This document shows, piece after piece, positions 45,454-54,765 of a DNA stretch of 64,000 nucleotides. Position numbers and translations under genes: made by a program. Position 1 is the first letter of the stretch. Each line of letters opens with the position of its first letter. This DNA comes from Yoonia sediminilitoris (GTDB lineage: Bacteria; Pseudomonadota; Alphaproteobacteria; Rhodobacterales; Rhodobacteraceae). The notes beneath the pieces are model-generated. The model made no database searches and was not told the DNA's origin. It was given only the letters and a program-made list of their open reading frames with translations. The stretch lies in assembly GCF_003058085.1 (NCBI RefSeq), contig NZ_QBUD01000002.1:186001-250000 (forward strand), in the 5' to 3' direction.

Positions 45454-47328
45454 TTATGTCCCTGTTTGCGGAGATTTGTACCGCTTTAGTGCGCTGAGGA
45501 GAAGAACCAATGCCGCTGGGGTCATACCGTCAACCTTATTAGCATGCGCCAATGACGCGGGTCTTGCCGCAGATAGCTTTGCCACAAGTTCATTCGAAAG
45601 CCCGCTAATCTGCGAAAAATCAAAATTTTGCGGGATCAACTTATCTTCATCTCGCGCCAGCGCTGCAACGTCTTTGTCTTGTCTCGCAACATAATGCGCA
45701 TAAAGTGCATCGCGTTTGATCTGCTGCCGGATTTCTTCGTCCAAATCTGTTTGAGTCAGTAGGTCGAGTTGAGGAAAATCAAAATCCGTCAATGAAAGTG
45801 CGTCCAAGGCGGTTCGCTTTGGCCCATCAGGACTGAGCCTTACACCGGTTGACGCGATTTCTCGCGCCGAGAACGATAGATCTGAGAGGTAATCTTTGGC
45901 GGAAGCGAGCATCTTGTTTTTCTCTGAAAAGGCCCGCCATCTCGTATCAGAAACAATACCCACAACTCTCCCCCTTTCTGTAAGCCGCTGGTCTGCATTA
46001 TCTGCGCGCAATGAAAGACGAAATTCAGCACGCGACGTAAACATGCGATAGGGTTCAGAGACGCCCCGCGTGATCAAATCATCAAGCATGACACCAATAT
46101 AAGAGTCACGCCGACTAAAATGCACCGCTTCCTTACCGCAGGATGCCGCCGCCGCATTCAATCCAGCAACGAGCCCTTGTGCAGCTGCTTCCTCATATCC
46201 TGTGGTGCCGTTGATCTGACCAGCAAGATATAGGCCTGGCACATCCTTAAGCTCAAGCGTTTGTCGCAATGCACGGGGGTCAACATAATCATATTCTATT
46301 GCATAACCTGGCTGCACGATGACGGCATTCTCGAGACCAAATATCGAATGCACATAGTCGGCTTGAACATCCTCGGGAAGTGACGTGGAAATTCCGTTCG
46401 GATAGACAGTGTGCGTATCAATCCCTTCCGGCTCCAGAAAAATCTGATGAGAGTCTTTGTCCGCAAAACGAACGATCTTGTCTTCAATTGACGGGCAATA
46501 CCGCGGACCCACACCATCTATGTGCCCGCCATACATGGCGGATCTCTCAAGATTTTCCCGAATAATATCATGTGTTTGCACGTTGGTGTGCGTAATCCCG
46601 CAGTCAATTTGTGGCGCACTGGTTTGACTGGTCAGAAAAGAGAAGAAGCTGGGGTCCTTGTCGCTTGGTTGCCGCTCCAAATCGTCCCAGCTGATGGATC
46701 GACCATCAAGCCGGGGCGGCGTTCCTGTCTTTAATCGCCCCAATGGCAATGCAAAACTGTCCAAACGCTCCGCCATTTTGACTGATGGTTTGTCACCCAT
46801 ACGCCCACCAGGGCGTGATACATCACCGATATGGATAACACCACGAAGGAAGGTGCCTGTCGTCAGGACAACGGTTGACGATGCGACCTCGGCCCCATCA
46901 GCCATGATCACGCCCGACACCCGGTCTTTCTGCATGATCAGATCAACCGCCTCACCCTCAATGACGGTCAGGTTTGGGCAGTTCAGCAGCTCGTACTGCA
47001 TATTTCTCCGATAAATCGCACGATCAGCCTGTGCCCGAGGACCCTGCACAGCTGGACCTTTCTTTCTGTTCAACAGACGAAATTGAATTCCTGCGCTGTC
47101 CGCAATGCGACCCATCACTCCATCCAACGCATCAATTTCACGCACCAGATGCCCTTTACCCAGACCGCCAATAGCCGGATTACAGGACATCACGCCGATC
47201 GAGTCCTTACTCAATGTGATTAATGCAGTCGCCGCACCGAATCGCGCCGCTACATGTGCGGCCTCTGCGCCAGCATGACCACCACCAATGACTATGACAT
47301 CAAACGCCAAGTGTTTCACGTGAAACAA
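45454..47328 (-). CDS. mnmG: tRNA uridine-5-carboxymethylaminomethyl modification enzyme MnmG
   Basis: Formerly GidA. With MnmE it makes cmnm5U at position 34 of some tRNAs. The 624-residue protein has the FAD motif [29 protein letters not shown] and [20 protein letters not shown]. The first codon is TTG (47328) and lies inside a parS palindrome, giving the N-terminus MFHVKH. It starts 3 bp after the mnmE stop and ends 2 bp before rsmG. Confidence 0.97.
   Translation of the reverse strand: MFHVKHLAFDVIVIGGGHAGAEAAHVAARFGAATALITLSKDSIGVMSCNPAIGGLGKGHLVREIDALDGVMGRIADSAGIQFRLLNRKKGPAVQGPRAQADRAIYRRNMQYELLNCPNLTVIEGEAVDLIMQKDRVSGVIMADGAEVASSTVVLTTGTFLRGVIHIGDVSRPGGRMGDKPSVKMAERLDSFALPLGRLKTGTPPRLDGRSISWDDLERQPSDKDPSFFSFLTSQTSAPQIDCGITHTNVQTHDIIRENLERSAMYGGHIDGVGPRYCPSIEDKIVRFADKDSHQIFLEPEGIDTHTVYPNGISTSLPEDVQADYVHSIFGLENAVIVQPGYAIEYDYVDPRALRQTLELKDVPGLYLAGQINGTTGYEEAAAQGLVAGLNAAAASCGKEAVHFSRRDSYIGVMLDDLITRGVSEPYRMFTSRAEFRLSLRADNADQRLTERGRVVGIVSDTRWRAFSEKNKMLASAKDYLSDLSFSAREIASTGVRLSPDGPKRTALDALSLTDFDFPQLDLLTQTDLDEEIRQQIKRDALYAHYVARQDKDVAALARDEDKLIPQNFDFSQISGLSNELVAKLSAARPASLAHANKVDGMTPAALVLLLSALKRYKSPQTGT
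47312..47327. other. parS: parS centromere site at the start of mnmG
   Basis: A second perfect TGTTTCACGTGAAACA. It overlaps the TTG start codon of mnmG and encodes FHVKH. It is 1.9 kb from the rsmG copy and about 3.2-3.6 kb from the putative oriC. Confidence 0.96.
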
Positions 47329-47331
47329 TTC

Positions 47332-48609
47332 CTATTTTCCGATACAAAAGCTACTGAATATTTCATCCAGTACATCTTCTACATCAACACGGCCAACAAT
47401 ACTATCAACCGCCCTGATAGCAGACCACATATGCGCAGCAGTCAATTCTGCCAACTCAAACCCGTCGTCCAACATACCTAAGACCTGATCAAGCTCATCA
47501 ATCGCCATCACCATTGCAACGCGATGCCTTTCCCGGATCGCAGTACCCACGGATGCTGCCTTTTCTGATAAACGTCCGGAAATCTTCTGAATAAGCCAGT
47601 CAATCCCTGCACCTGTCTTCCCTGATACACCTTCCAGACGACCATAGCTAATATCAGCTTTGCCCAAACAATATATATCGTCAGGTCCCTCATCTGGTAT
47701 AAATTCAGGATCTTTATCTAACATATGGACACGTAAATCCGCATTCTGCGCTCGTTCCACGCCACGTGCCACCCCAATCTGCTCCACCATATCCGATGCA
47801 TCACGCCGCCCCGCCGTATCCAACAGAGTCACAGGCAAACCGTCAATATCCATCCGGACCTCAATAACGTCCCGCGTCGTTCCAGCTGTTTCCGACGTGA
47901 TTGCCACATCCCGCCCGGCCAAACGGTTCAACAGCGTTGACTTCCCCACGTTGGGCGGACCAATCAACGCAACCTCAAAACCGTCCCGCAAACGTTCAGC
48001 CGCTTTCACACCTGTGACCTCCCGATCAAGCGCACCTCTGACCGAAGCGACCAGCGTCAGGACTTCAGGCGTCACATCTGTTGGCACCTCTTCATCCGCA
48101 AAATCAATCGTTGCTTCCAAGAGCGCAAGCGCACGGATGAGGTCACGCCGCCAATCTTCAACCATCTTCCCCAGAGCGCCCGAAAACACCCGGACAGCTT
48201 GCTTGCGTTGCTGCTCCGTCTCGGCGTCAATCAGGTCCGCCAAACCCTCCACCTGCGCAAGATCAAGCTGGCCACTCTCCAAGGCGCGCCGGGTAAACTC
48301 ACCTGCCTCGGCATGCCGCAACTTATCGTTCTGGCCCAGCACGCGTAGCACGGCATTCACAACAGCCACGCTTCCGTGCAAATGCAGTTCAATCACAGTT
48401 TCTCCGGTAAAACTCTTCCCTTCAGAAAAATGAAGAACCAACGCTTGGTCCAGTGTTGCACCATCCCCATCAAACAAGCGACGAACGCCCCTTTCATCCG
48501 GAACAGACACCATAATACGCGACGCTGCATCAACAGCATCCGGACCCGAAATACGGATCACTGCAACGCCAGCCCGACCCCGTGCTGTAGCCAGTGCAAA
48601 AATAGTCAT
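47332..48609 (-). CDS. mnmE: tRNA modification GTPase MnmE
   Basis: Partner of MnmG. The 425-residue protein starts [18 protein letters not shown], has the G domain [28 protein letters not shown] and the C-terminal folate/active-site motif ending FCIGK. Two adjacent ATGs are possible starts (48612, 48609). It ends 3 bp before mnmG, and rho is 32 bp upstream in the same direction. Confidence 0.97.
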   Translation of the reverse strand: MTIFALATARGRAGVAVIRISGPDAVDAASRIMVSVPDERGVRRLFDGDGATLDQALVLHFSEGKSFTGETVIELHLHGSVAVVNAVLRVLGQNDKLRHAEAGEFTRRALESGQLDLAQVEGLADLIDAETEQQRKQAVRVFSGALGKMVEDWRRDLIRALALLEATIDFADEEVPTDVTPEVLTLVASVRGALDREVTGVKAAERLRDGFEVALIGPPNVGKSTLLNRLAGRDVAITSETAGTTRDVIEVRMDIDGLPVTLLDTAGRRDASDMVEQIGVARGVERAQNADLRVHMLDKDPEFIPDEGPDDIYCLGKADISYGRLEGVSGKTGAGIDWLIQKISGRLSEKAASVGTAIRERHRVAMVMAIDELDQVLGMLDDGFELAELTAAHMWSAIRAVDSIVGRVDVEDVLDEIFSSFCIGK

Positions 48610-48641
48610 CATATGCCTAACTCATTGTTTAAAACAATAAG

Positions 48642-49913
48642 TTACGTATTCATCGAGTCAAAGAAGTCCGCGTTGGTCTTTGTCTGCTTCAGCTTACCAA
48701 GCAAAAACTCGATCGCATCCGTTGTGCCCATCGGGTTCAGGATACGTCGCAAGACATAGGTCTTGGCCAGGTCAGCCTTATCCACCAGCAACTCTTCCTT
48801 CCGCGTCCCGGATTTCAGAATATCCATCGCCGGGAAGACCCGTTTATCAGCCACCTTACGGTCGAGGACAATCTCGCTGTTACCGGTCCCCTTAAACTCC
48901 TCAAAGATCACTTCGTCCATCCGCGATCCGGTATCAATCAGCGCCGTCGCGATAATCGTGAGTGATCCACCTTCTTCGATATTCCGTGCCGCACCAAAGA
49001 ACCTTTTCGGGCGCTGCAACGCATTGGCATCTACACCACCCGTCAGCACCTTACCGGACGATGGCACAGTCGTGTTGAACGCCCTGCCCAAACGCGTGAT
49101 CGAATCCAGCAAGATGACAACGTCGCGTTTATGTTCGACCAAACGCTTCGCCTTTTCGATCACCATCTCGGACACAGCAACGTGGCGCGTAGCAGGTTCA
49201 TCAAAGGTCGACGAAACAACCTCCCCTTTGACCGAACGTTGCATATCCGTGACTTCTTCCGGCCGCTCGTCAATCAACAAGACGATCAGATAACATTCCG
49301 GATGGTTCTTTTCGATCGAGTTGGCAATATTCTGCAACAAAACAGTCTTACCAGTTCGCGGCGGTGCCACAATCAACGAACGCTGGCCTTTGCCGATTGG
49401 CGCTACAAGATCAATGATCCTCGCTGACCGATCCTTGATAGTGGCATCCTCAACCTCCATTTTCAAACGCTCATCAGGATAAAGCGGTGTCAGGTTATCA
49501 AAGGCAACCTTGTGTTTGGCGCGCTCAGGGTCCTCGAAATTGATCTGCTCAACAGACGTCAAAGCGAAATACCGTTCGCTGTCGTCCGGCTCTTTGATCA
49601 CACCTTCAACCGTATCGCCCGTGCGAAGGGAATACCGGCGAATCATGTCGGGAGAGACATAGATATCATCCGGCCCTGGCAGATAGTTCGCCTCAGGAGA
49701 GCGCAGAAAACCAAAACCGTCCTGCAGCACTTCCAGCACACCGTCACCGCCAATGATCCACTCCTCATCAGCCCGCTCTTTGAGGATGGCAAACATCATA
49801 TCGCCTTTGCGCATGGTCGATGCGTTTTCGATCTCAAGCTCTTCGGCCTGCGACAATAGATCCTTGGGGCTTTGCGCTTTCAGGTCAGCAAGATTGATGC
49901 GGTGTTCAGACAT
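48642..49913 (-). CDS. rho: Transcription termination factor Rho
   Basis: The 423-residue hexameric RNA helicase has the RNA-binding cold-shock-like domain (about 50-130, with [22 protein letters not shown]), the ATPase [19 protein letters not shown] and [12 protein letters not shown], and the Q/R loops after it. Start 49913 ([12 protein letters not shown]) has a weak GGAAA upstream. It is the first gene of rho-mnmE-mnmG-rsmG-parA-parB in transcription order. Confidence 0.98.
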   Translation of the reverse strand: MSEHRINLADLKAQSPKDLLSQAEELEIENASTMRKGDMMFAILKERADEEWIIGGDGVLEVLQDGFGFLRSPEANYLPGPDDIYVSPDMIRRYSLRTGDTVEGVIKEPDDSERYFALTSVEQINFEDPERAKHKVAFDNLTPLYPDERLKMEVEDATIKDRSARIIDLVAPIGKGQRSLIVAPPRTGKTVLLQNIANSIEKNHPECYLIVLLIDERPEEVTDMQRSVKGEVVSSTFDEPATRHVAVSEMVIEKAKRLVEHKRDVVILLDSITRLGRAFNTTVPSSGKVLTGGVDANALQRPKRFFGAARNIEEGGSLTIIATALIDTGSRMDEVIFEEFKGTGNSEIVLDRKVADKRVFPAMDILKSGTRKEELLVDKADLAKTYVLRRILNPMGTTDAIEFLLGKLKQTKTNADFFDSMNT

Positions 49914-50032
49914 AATCGTTTCCAGCGTCAGCACATGGACTGACTGGTTCGAGTTCAGTAATGGAAAATGACATACCCGGACGGGCTGCTTTGCATTTCT
50001 TAGGCAAAACCGCTGCGCGAGTCAATCTGCGC

Positions 50033-50482
50033 CTAGAACGGGCGCACTATCACCGCGATTACGATCAAAACCATCAACACGGTGGGAACCTCATTGAACA
50101 ACCGATAAGTCCGCCCTGTGCGCGTATTCTGCCCTTGCGCAAACTCCTTGCGCCGCGCTGCCATCCAGCCATGCGCCCCTGTCATTCCGATGACAGACAA
50201 AAGCTTCACCCAAGCCCAGACCGACCCCCAGTCAAAGGCACCAAGCCCGATCATGATCAATCCGGCAATCCATGCAACAATCATTGCAGGGTTCATGATG
50301 ACCCGTAGCAGCTTTTCTTCCATGACTTGAAAGGTCTGATCCAGCTCTGACCCAACCACAGCTCTCTCTGCATGATAAACGTAAAGCCGTGGCAGATAAA
50401 ACAGCCCTGCCATCCAGGCGAGCACTGCCATGATGTGCAACGCTTTGATCCAAGGATAAATACTGTTCAGAAGATCTGTCAT
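50033..50482 (-). CDS. hemJ: Protoporphyrinogen oxidase HemJ
   Basis: 149-residue membrane protein (UPF0093) with about four hydrophobic segments, starting WIKALHIMAVLAWMAGLFYLPRLYVYH; the His in ALHI and the FYLPRLYVYH segment are family hallmarks. It oxidises protoporphyrinogen IX in many proteobacteria. It lies just left of the AT-rich origin gap and is transcribed away from it, toward rho. Confidence 0.93.
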   Translation of the reverse strand: MTDLLNSIYPWIKALHIMAVLAWMAGLFYLPRLYVYHAERAVVGSELDQTFQVMEEKLLRVIMNPAMIVAWIAGLIMIGLGAFDWGSVWAWVKLLSVIGMTGAHGWMAARRKEFAQGQNTRTGRTYRLFNEVPTVLMVLIVIAVIVRPF

Positions 50483-50591
50483 CGTCGTCCAATCTCTTTG
50501 TCTGACTTACTTCATTATATATTAAGAAAAGAAAAGATGATGTTGTGGTTAGGCTGGCCATTTTCTGTGGTTTCTTTTTTCATCCGCAGAG

Positions 50592-50600
50592 TTATCCACT
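50592..50600 (+). promoter_or_regulatory. DnaA box, one mismatch
   Basis: TTATCCACT, one base from the consensus TTATCCACA, in the putative oriC and about 40 bp left of the AT-rich core. Confidence 0.7.
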
Positions 50601-50762
50601 GTACCCAGTTCTCACAATGTACACTGCATTCAAGTAATACGAAATTTTATATATTTAATTCAGTTACTTAATAGTTACTGAAAATCTGTTACCCTTCCTG
50701 TGTGCGGGTTGACACGCCACCAACAGACGATTCCTACACAGAGTAGATTTATTCTTTCCCAC

Positions 50763-50771
50763 TGTGGAAAA
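50763..50771 (-). promoter_or_regulatory. DnaA box, one mismatch, minus strand
   Basis: TGTGGAAAA on the plus strand reads TTTTCCACA on the minus strand, one base from consensus. It lies in the right half of the putative oriC. Confidence 0.55.
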
Positions 50772-50801
50772 ATCAGCCAGAGATGTTGCAAGGCATCCTA
50801 C

Positions 50802-50810
50802 TTCCCCACA
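50802..50810 (+). promoter_or_regulatory. Weak DnaA box
   Basis: TTCCCCACA, two bases from consensus. Listed because of its place among the other boxes; alone it would not be convincing. Confidence 0.35.
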
Positions 50811-50876
50811 ACTCTCAACGCACACAGACATATCCCACCATTTGACCGCAGACAGGCACATGAGTTTTCCAAGGCT

Positions 50877-50885
50877 TTATCCACA
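50877..50885 (+). promoter_or_regulatory. Perfect DnaA box touching the maf start
   Basis: TTATCCACA, an exact match. Its last base is the A of the maf ATG at 50885, so DnaA bound here would cover the maf translation start region. Confidence 0.85.
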
Positions 50886-51484
50886 TGACTGAACCCATCA
50901 TTCTCGCGTCGGGCTCTGATGTAAGGGCGACCTTGCTCCGAAATGCAGGGGTCTCCTTTGATATCGCGGTCCCGCGGATTGATGAGGATTCCGTTCGGCG
51001 CGCGCTCTTCGCAGAGGATGCATCGCCGCGCGATATTGCCGATGCACTGGCCGAGATGAAAGCGCAAAAAGTTGCCGGTAAACACCCCTCTGCGCTTGTG
51101 ATTGGGTGCGATCAGATTCTTGCATCGGGTCGGGATATCCTGGCAAAGCCTGTGGACCCATCAGACGCCTTGGCGCAGCTGAAATCACTTCGCGGCAAAA
51201 AGCATCAACTGTTGTCGGCTGCTGTGATCTATCAAGGCAGCAAACCGCTGTGGCGCCATGTCGGCACAGTCCGTTTGCATATGCGTGACGCGTCCGACAG
51301 TTATCTGTCCGACTATGTGGATCGCAATTGGGATAGCATCCGCCATTCCGTGGGTTCCTACAAACTTGAAGAAGAGGGCGTGCGGCTGTTCACCCGGATC
51401 GAAGGCGACTACTTCAATGTTCTGGGTCTTCCCCTGCTCGAACTCTTGTCTTACCTCTCACTTCGCGGGACACTGCCATCATGA
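50885..51484 (+). CDS. maf: Maf-like nucleotide pyrophosphatase
   Basis: 199 residues of the Maf family, which hydrolyses non-canonical or pyrimidine nucleoside triphosphates. It starts PIILASGSDVRATLLRNAGV, with the ERK-like region altered, and has VIGCDQILA and the later SVGSYKLEEEGVRLF and GDYFNVLGLPL motifs. The ATG overlaps a perfect DnaA box and lacks a good ribosome-binding site. First gene right of the origin; overlaps aroE by 4 nt. Confidence 0.93.
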   Translation: MTEPIILASGSDVRATLLRNAGVSFDIAVPRIDEDSVRRALFAEDASPRDIADALAEMKAQKVAGKHPSALVIGCDQILASGRDILAKPVDPSDALAQLKSLRGKKHQLLSAAVIYQGSKPLWRHVGTVRLHMRDASDSYLSDYVDRNWDSIRHSVGSYKLEEEGVRLFTRIEGDYFNVLGLPLLELLSYLSLRGTLPS

Positions 51485-52308
51485 CACAGAAACCCCGCGC
51501 CGGCGTGATCGGCAACCCGATTGGCCATTCCCTGTCGCCCAAGCTTCACGGCTACTGGTTGCGCCGCTATCGGCTGGAGGGAGAATATACCGCGATTCAA
51601 GTCGTTGAGGACCAGCTAGAGGCGCGCGTGCGCGACCTTCAGGCGCAGGGTTTTGCCGGCATCAATGTCACGATCCCGCATAAGGTGAATATCTTGCAGA
51701 TCGCAGATCACGTCAGCGACCGCGCGACACTGATCGGTGCGGCCAATACCATCACATTCACTGACGATGGCCGAATTATGGCTGATAATACAGATGCTTA
51801 TGGATTCATGGCGAACCTGAAACAAGGTGCACCCGCATGGGACCCAAAGGCGGGACCTGCAATGATTTTTGGTGCAGGTGGTGCTGCACGGGCCATTATC
51901 GTTGCCCTCGCCGAAGCCGGTGTCCCCGAGATCATTCTGACAAACCGCACCCGATCAAAGGCAGATGCGCTAAAGAATGAATTTGGCCAGCGGGTCCGCG
52001 TCGTTGATTGGGTGCAGGCCGACATCGCCCTGGAGGACGCAACAACAGTCATCAATTCGACATCACTGGGAATGAAAGGTGCAGCTGACTTCAAGGTCCC
52101 ACTTGATCGACTGCAATCATCCGCCACTGTCACAGATATCGTCTACAATCCGCTACGCACTCCATTCCTGAATGCGGCAGAGGCGAAAGGGTGCACAACT
52201 GTCGACGGTCTTGGCATGTTGCTGCATCAGGGTGTACCCGGATTTGAACGTTGGTTCGGACAACGGCCCCAAGTTGATGAAGACACCCGCAGGGCGATTC
52301 TGGCATGA
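51481..52308 (+). CDS. aroE: Shikimate dehydrogenase
   Basis: NADP-dependent reduction of 3-dehydroshikimate in aromatic amino-acid synthesis. The 275-residue protein has GVIGNPIGHSLSPKLH, the INVTIPHK active-site region, ADNTDAYGF, and the nucleotide motif IFGAGGAARAI. It overlaps maf and coaE by 4 nt each. Confidence 0.97.
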   Translation: MTQKPRAGVIGNPIGHSLSPKLHGYWLRRYRLEGEYTAIQVVEDQLEARVRDLQAQGFAGINVTIPHKVNILQIADHVSDRATLIGAANTITFTDDGRIMADNTDAYGFMANLKQGAPAWDPKAGPAMIFGAGGAARAIIVALAEAGVPEIILTNRTRSKADALKNEFGQRVRVVDWVQADIALEDATTVINSTSLGMKGAADFKVPLDRLQSSATVTDIVYNPLRTPFLNAAEAKGCTTVDGLGMLLHQGVPGFERWFGQRPQVDEDTRRAILA

Positions 52309-52895
52309 GCTTCCTACTTGGGCTGACCGGCTCCATTGGCATGGGCAAATCCACGACAGCCGATATGTTCCGCCAGGAAGGTGTGCCCGTTTGGGATGCC
52401 GACGCAACGGTGCACCGGCTTTACGCTAAAGGCGGCAAGGCTGTGGTCCCGCTGGGAATGGAATTTCCCGGTGCCATTCAGGATGGGACAGTTTCACGAC
52501 AGGCCCTCAAACAGATCGTAGCCGCGGACCCAAGCGCGCTGAACAAGATTGAAGAGATCGTACATCCGCTGGTTGCCCAGGATCGTGCCGAATTCATCGA
52601 AAACCATCGTGATCCGTTGGTCGTCTTTGATCTGCCGCTATTGTTCGAAACCGGGGCAGATACCTGGCTCCATGGTGTCCTTGTTGTCACCGCCCCTGCC
52701 GACGTGCAGAGGGCGCGCGTCATGGCTCGTCCCGGCATGGATGAAGCCCATTTCAAAGATATCCTGTCACGCCAGATGCCTGACCCTGAAAAACGAGCGC
52801 GGGCGGATTATGTCATTGAAACACTGACGATGGATGATACGCGTAAAGCTGTCAAAGACCTGGTCAACACCATTGTAGGGCAAAAATATGCGTGA
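52305..52895 (+). CDS. coaE: Dephospho-CoA kinase
   Basis: Last step of coenzyme A synthesis. 196 residues with the P-loop LGLTGSIGMGKSTTADMFR, WDADATVHRLY and VVFDLPLLFETG. It overlaps aroE by 4 nt and dnaQ by 8 nt, as in the usual maf-aroE-coaE-dnaQ run. Confidence 0.97.
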   Translation: MSFLLGLTGSIGMGKSTTADMFRQEGVPVWDADATVHRLYAKGGKAVVPLGMEFPGAIQDGTVSRQALKQIVAADPSALNKIEEIVHPLVAQDRAEFIENHRDPLVVFDLPLLFETGADTWLHGVLVVTAPADVQRARVMARPGMDEAHFKDILSRQMPDPEKRARADYVIETLTMDDTRKAVKDLVNTIVGQKYA

Positions 52896-53580
52896 AATTG
52901 TGCTGGATACCGAGACCACAGGATTCGAACCGCTCGAGGGCGACCGGATCGTTGAAATCGGCGCGGTTGAGCTGATGGGGCACGTGCCCACGGGTCGGAC
53001 CTATCACCAGTATATCAACCCCAAACGGTCAATGCCGCAAGAGGCGTTCGCCGTGCATGGTCTGGGTGATGAATTTCTGGCAGATAAACCCGTCTTTGCG
53101 GATATCGCGCAGGCGTTTGTTGATTTCATCGGTGATGCCAAGCTGGTTATTCACAATGCGGCCTTTGACATGAAATTCCTTAACGCGGAACTTGGCTGGG
53201 TCAATCGCCCGCTGTTACCGATGGATCAGGCGGTAGATACGCTGATGATCGCGCGGCGCAGATTCCCCGGCTCGCCGGCATCGCTTGATGCGCTCTGCCG
53301 GCGCTTCGGGATCGACAATTCCTCGCGCACGCTGCACGGCGCGCTGCTTGATAGCGAAATTCTGGCAGAGGTCTATCTGGAACTTATCGGCGGGCGGCAA
53401 CCCGACTTTGCGCTGTCAGCCGATACGCGGACAAACACATCCGGCGGATCAAGCGACGCATGGCGCCCCGTCCCGCGCCCGCAGGCACTGCCGTCAAGGC
53501 TCAAAGATGAAGAAGCCGCCGCCCATGCTGCCTTTATCGAAAGCTTGGGCGACGGCGCTGTCTGGAAGAAATTCAGCTGA
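52888..53580 (+). CDS. dnaQ: DNA polymerase III epsilon (proofreading exonuclease)
   Basis: 230 residues. Exo I is VLDTETTGFEPLEGDRIVEI, Exo II IHNAAFDMKFLNAEL, Exo III around LHGALLDSEILAEVYLEL, all with their acidic residues. The C-terminal tail should bind the alpha subunit. It overlaps coaE by 8 nt and converges on secB with 23 bp between stops. Confidence 0.97.
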   Translation: MREIVLDTETTGFEPLEGDRIVEIGAVELMGHVPTGRTYHQYINPKRSMPQEAFAVHGLGDEFLADKPVFADIAQAFVDFIGDAKLVIHNAAFDMKFLNAELGWVNRPLLPMDQAVDTLMIARRRFPGSPASLDALCRRFGIDNSSRTLHGALLDSEILAEVYLELIGGRQPDFALSADTRTNTSGGSSDAWRPVPRPQALPSRLKDEEAAAHAAFIESLGDGAVWKKFS

Positions 53581-53583
53581 ACC

Positions 53584-53605
53584 AAGGCAGCTTTTGATCT
53601 GCCTT
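53584..53605. terminator. Hairpin between dnaQ and secB
   Basis: AAGGCAG (53584-53590) pairs with CTGCCTT (53599-53605), 8-nt loop, between the converging stops. Only a weak T-rich stretch follows on the plus strand. A plausible shared terminator. Confidence 0.5.
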
Positions 53606-54116
53606 AGTTATTTGTGCTGGCCTCTGTTGGGGCTTTCGCTTTTTCAGATTCGGCACGGCGGGCCAATTCGCTGCGGTAAAGTGCCATGAAATCAATCGTT
53701 TCAAGGTTCAGCGGCGGGAAGCCACCATCGCGCGTCACGTCGCTGACGATACGGCGCAGGAACGGGAAAGTGATGCGCGGGCATTCGATCAAAAGATAGG
53801 GGTGCATCTGTTCTTCGGGTACCCCTTCAACGTGGAACACGCCTGCATATTCGATCTCCAGAACGAAAAGCGGTTCGCCCTTGTCCTTTGTCTTGCTGGT
53901 GATGTTCAGCTTTGTGATGATTTCGTACTGGTGTTCGGTTGTCCGCTTGCGTGCATCCAGATTGACCTGCACCTGAATTTCGGGCTGCGCGTCACCTGCG
54001 ACCCCTTTCTGGGCCAGAATGTTTTCAAATGACATATCGCGGATGTACTGGGCCAGAACGCGGCTGACGACTTGTGGCTGCGCAGGTGCTGCACCGTTTT
54101 CGGGGGTATCGGACAT
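53604..54116 (-). CDS. secB: Export chaperone SecB
   Basis: Holds precursor proteins unfolded and hands them to SecA. The 170-residue protein has YIRDMSFENILAQ, the middle FVLEIEYAGVFHVEGVP and LLIECPRITFPFLRRIVSDVTRDGGFPPL motifs of the family, with a typical acidic/polar C-tail. Right-hand part of the conserved origin cluster. Confidence 0.97.
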   Translation of the reverse strand: MSDTPENGAAPAQPQVVSRVLAQYIRDMSFENILAQKGVAGDAQPEIQVQVNLDARKRTTEHQYEIITKLNITSKTKDKGEPLFVLEIEYAGVFHVEGVPEEQMHPYLLIECPRITFPFLRRIVSDVTRDGGFPPLNLETIDFMALYRSELARRAESEKAKAPTEASTNN

Positions 54117-54174
54117 TGTTAAGGGCTCCGTTTGAATAATGTTGGCGCTTACCTAACAGCCTTAACAATAACCC

Positions 54175-54654
54175 TCAATGGCGCGTCCATTGCGAAGGTT
54201 TATGTGTTGGCTTTTTTGTTTGGGTCACGTCCTCGAATTCGCCGTCAATAACATGATCCTGCGGTTCTGGTTCTTGCGCAGGGCCGGGGCCCATTTCAAA
54301 ACGGGCAACCTTAACACGGCTGCGCACCCATTTGAACGCTGCGCGCCGCACGGCGGGAACCAGCAAGGAAAGACCGACGATATCAGTGAAAAACCCGGGC
54401 GTGAGCAAAAGTGCGCCTGCCACAAGGATCATGGCACCGTTTGCCAACGGTTCGGTCGGGTCGCGCATCTCTGAAAAAGAACTTTGCAGGTTGCCTAACT
54501 CTCGCAAACCTTGATGCCGCACCAGATACGACCCCGCAATTGCCGTCATCAGCACGATAAGAAGTGTCCAGCCAAGCCCGATCACGCCGCCGACCTGAAT
54601 AAACAGGGCAATTTCGATCATCGGTATTGCGATAAAAGCAATGAGTAGCCACAT
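54175..54654 (-). CDS. fxsA: FxsA-family membrane protein
   Basis: 159 residues with three or four hydrophobic segments in the first 110 residues, then a charged tail. MIEIALFIQVGGVIGLGWTLL and LLTPGFFTDIVGLSLLVPAVRR match FxsA. The E. coli protein suppresses F-plasmid exclusion of phage T7; the general role is unknown. Confidence 0.92.
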   Translation of the reverse strand: MWLLIAFIAIPMIEIALFIQVGGVIGLGWTLLIVLMTAIAGSYLVRHQGLRELGNLQSSFSEMRDPTEPLANGAMILVAGALLLTPGFFTDIVGLSLLVPAVRRAAFKWVRSRVKVARFEMGPGPAQEPEPQDHVIDGEFEDVTQTKKPTHKPSQWTRH

Positions 54655-54765
54655 AATGATAGCCTTTCGTAAGTTGTGCCGGCGTAAGGTGGACTCAGCC
54701 CTACCCGTGACCTACATAAGATACGATTGGGTAAATACTATGCCTTTCCCTGAAACGAGGTCCTG

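Larger units (their letters stand above)
50483..50884. other. oriC: Putative chromosomal replication origin (oriC)
   Basis: The 402-bp gap between hemJ and maf has no gene. Bases 50641-50690 hold only 9 G/C in 50, a good unwinding region; 50511-50540 is also AT-rich (5 in 30). DnaA-box-like sites lie at 50592-50600, 50763-50771, 50802-50810 and 50877-50885, the last perfect. The neighbours (rho, mnmEG, rsmG, parAB on one side; maf, aroE, coaE, dnaQ, secB on the other) are those at the origin of many alphaproteobacteria. Confidence 0.85.

Noticed and set aside
50655..50671. Possible CtrA site in oriC, TTAA repeated
   Set aside because: The two TTAA half-sites are 9 nt apart, whereas the CtrA consensus needs 7.
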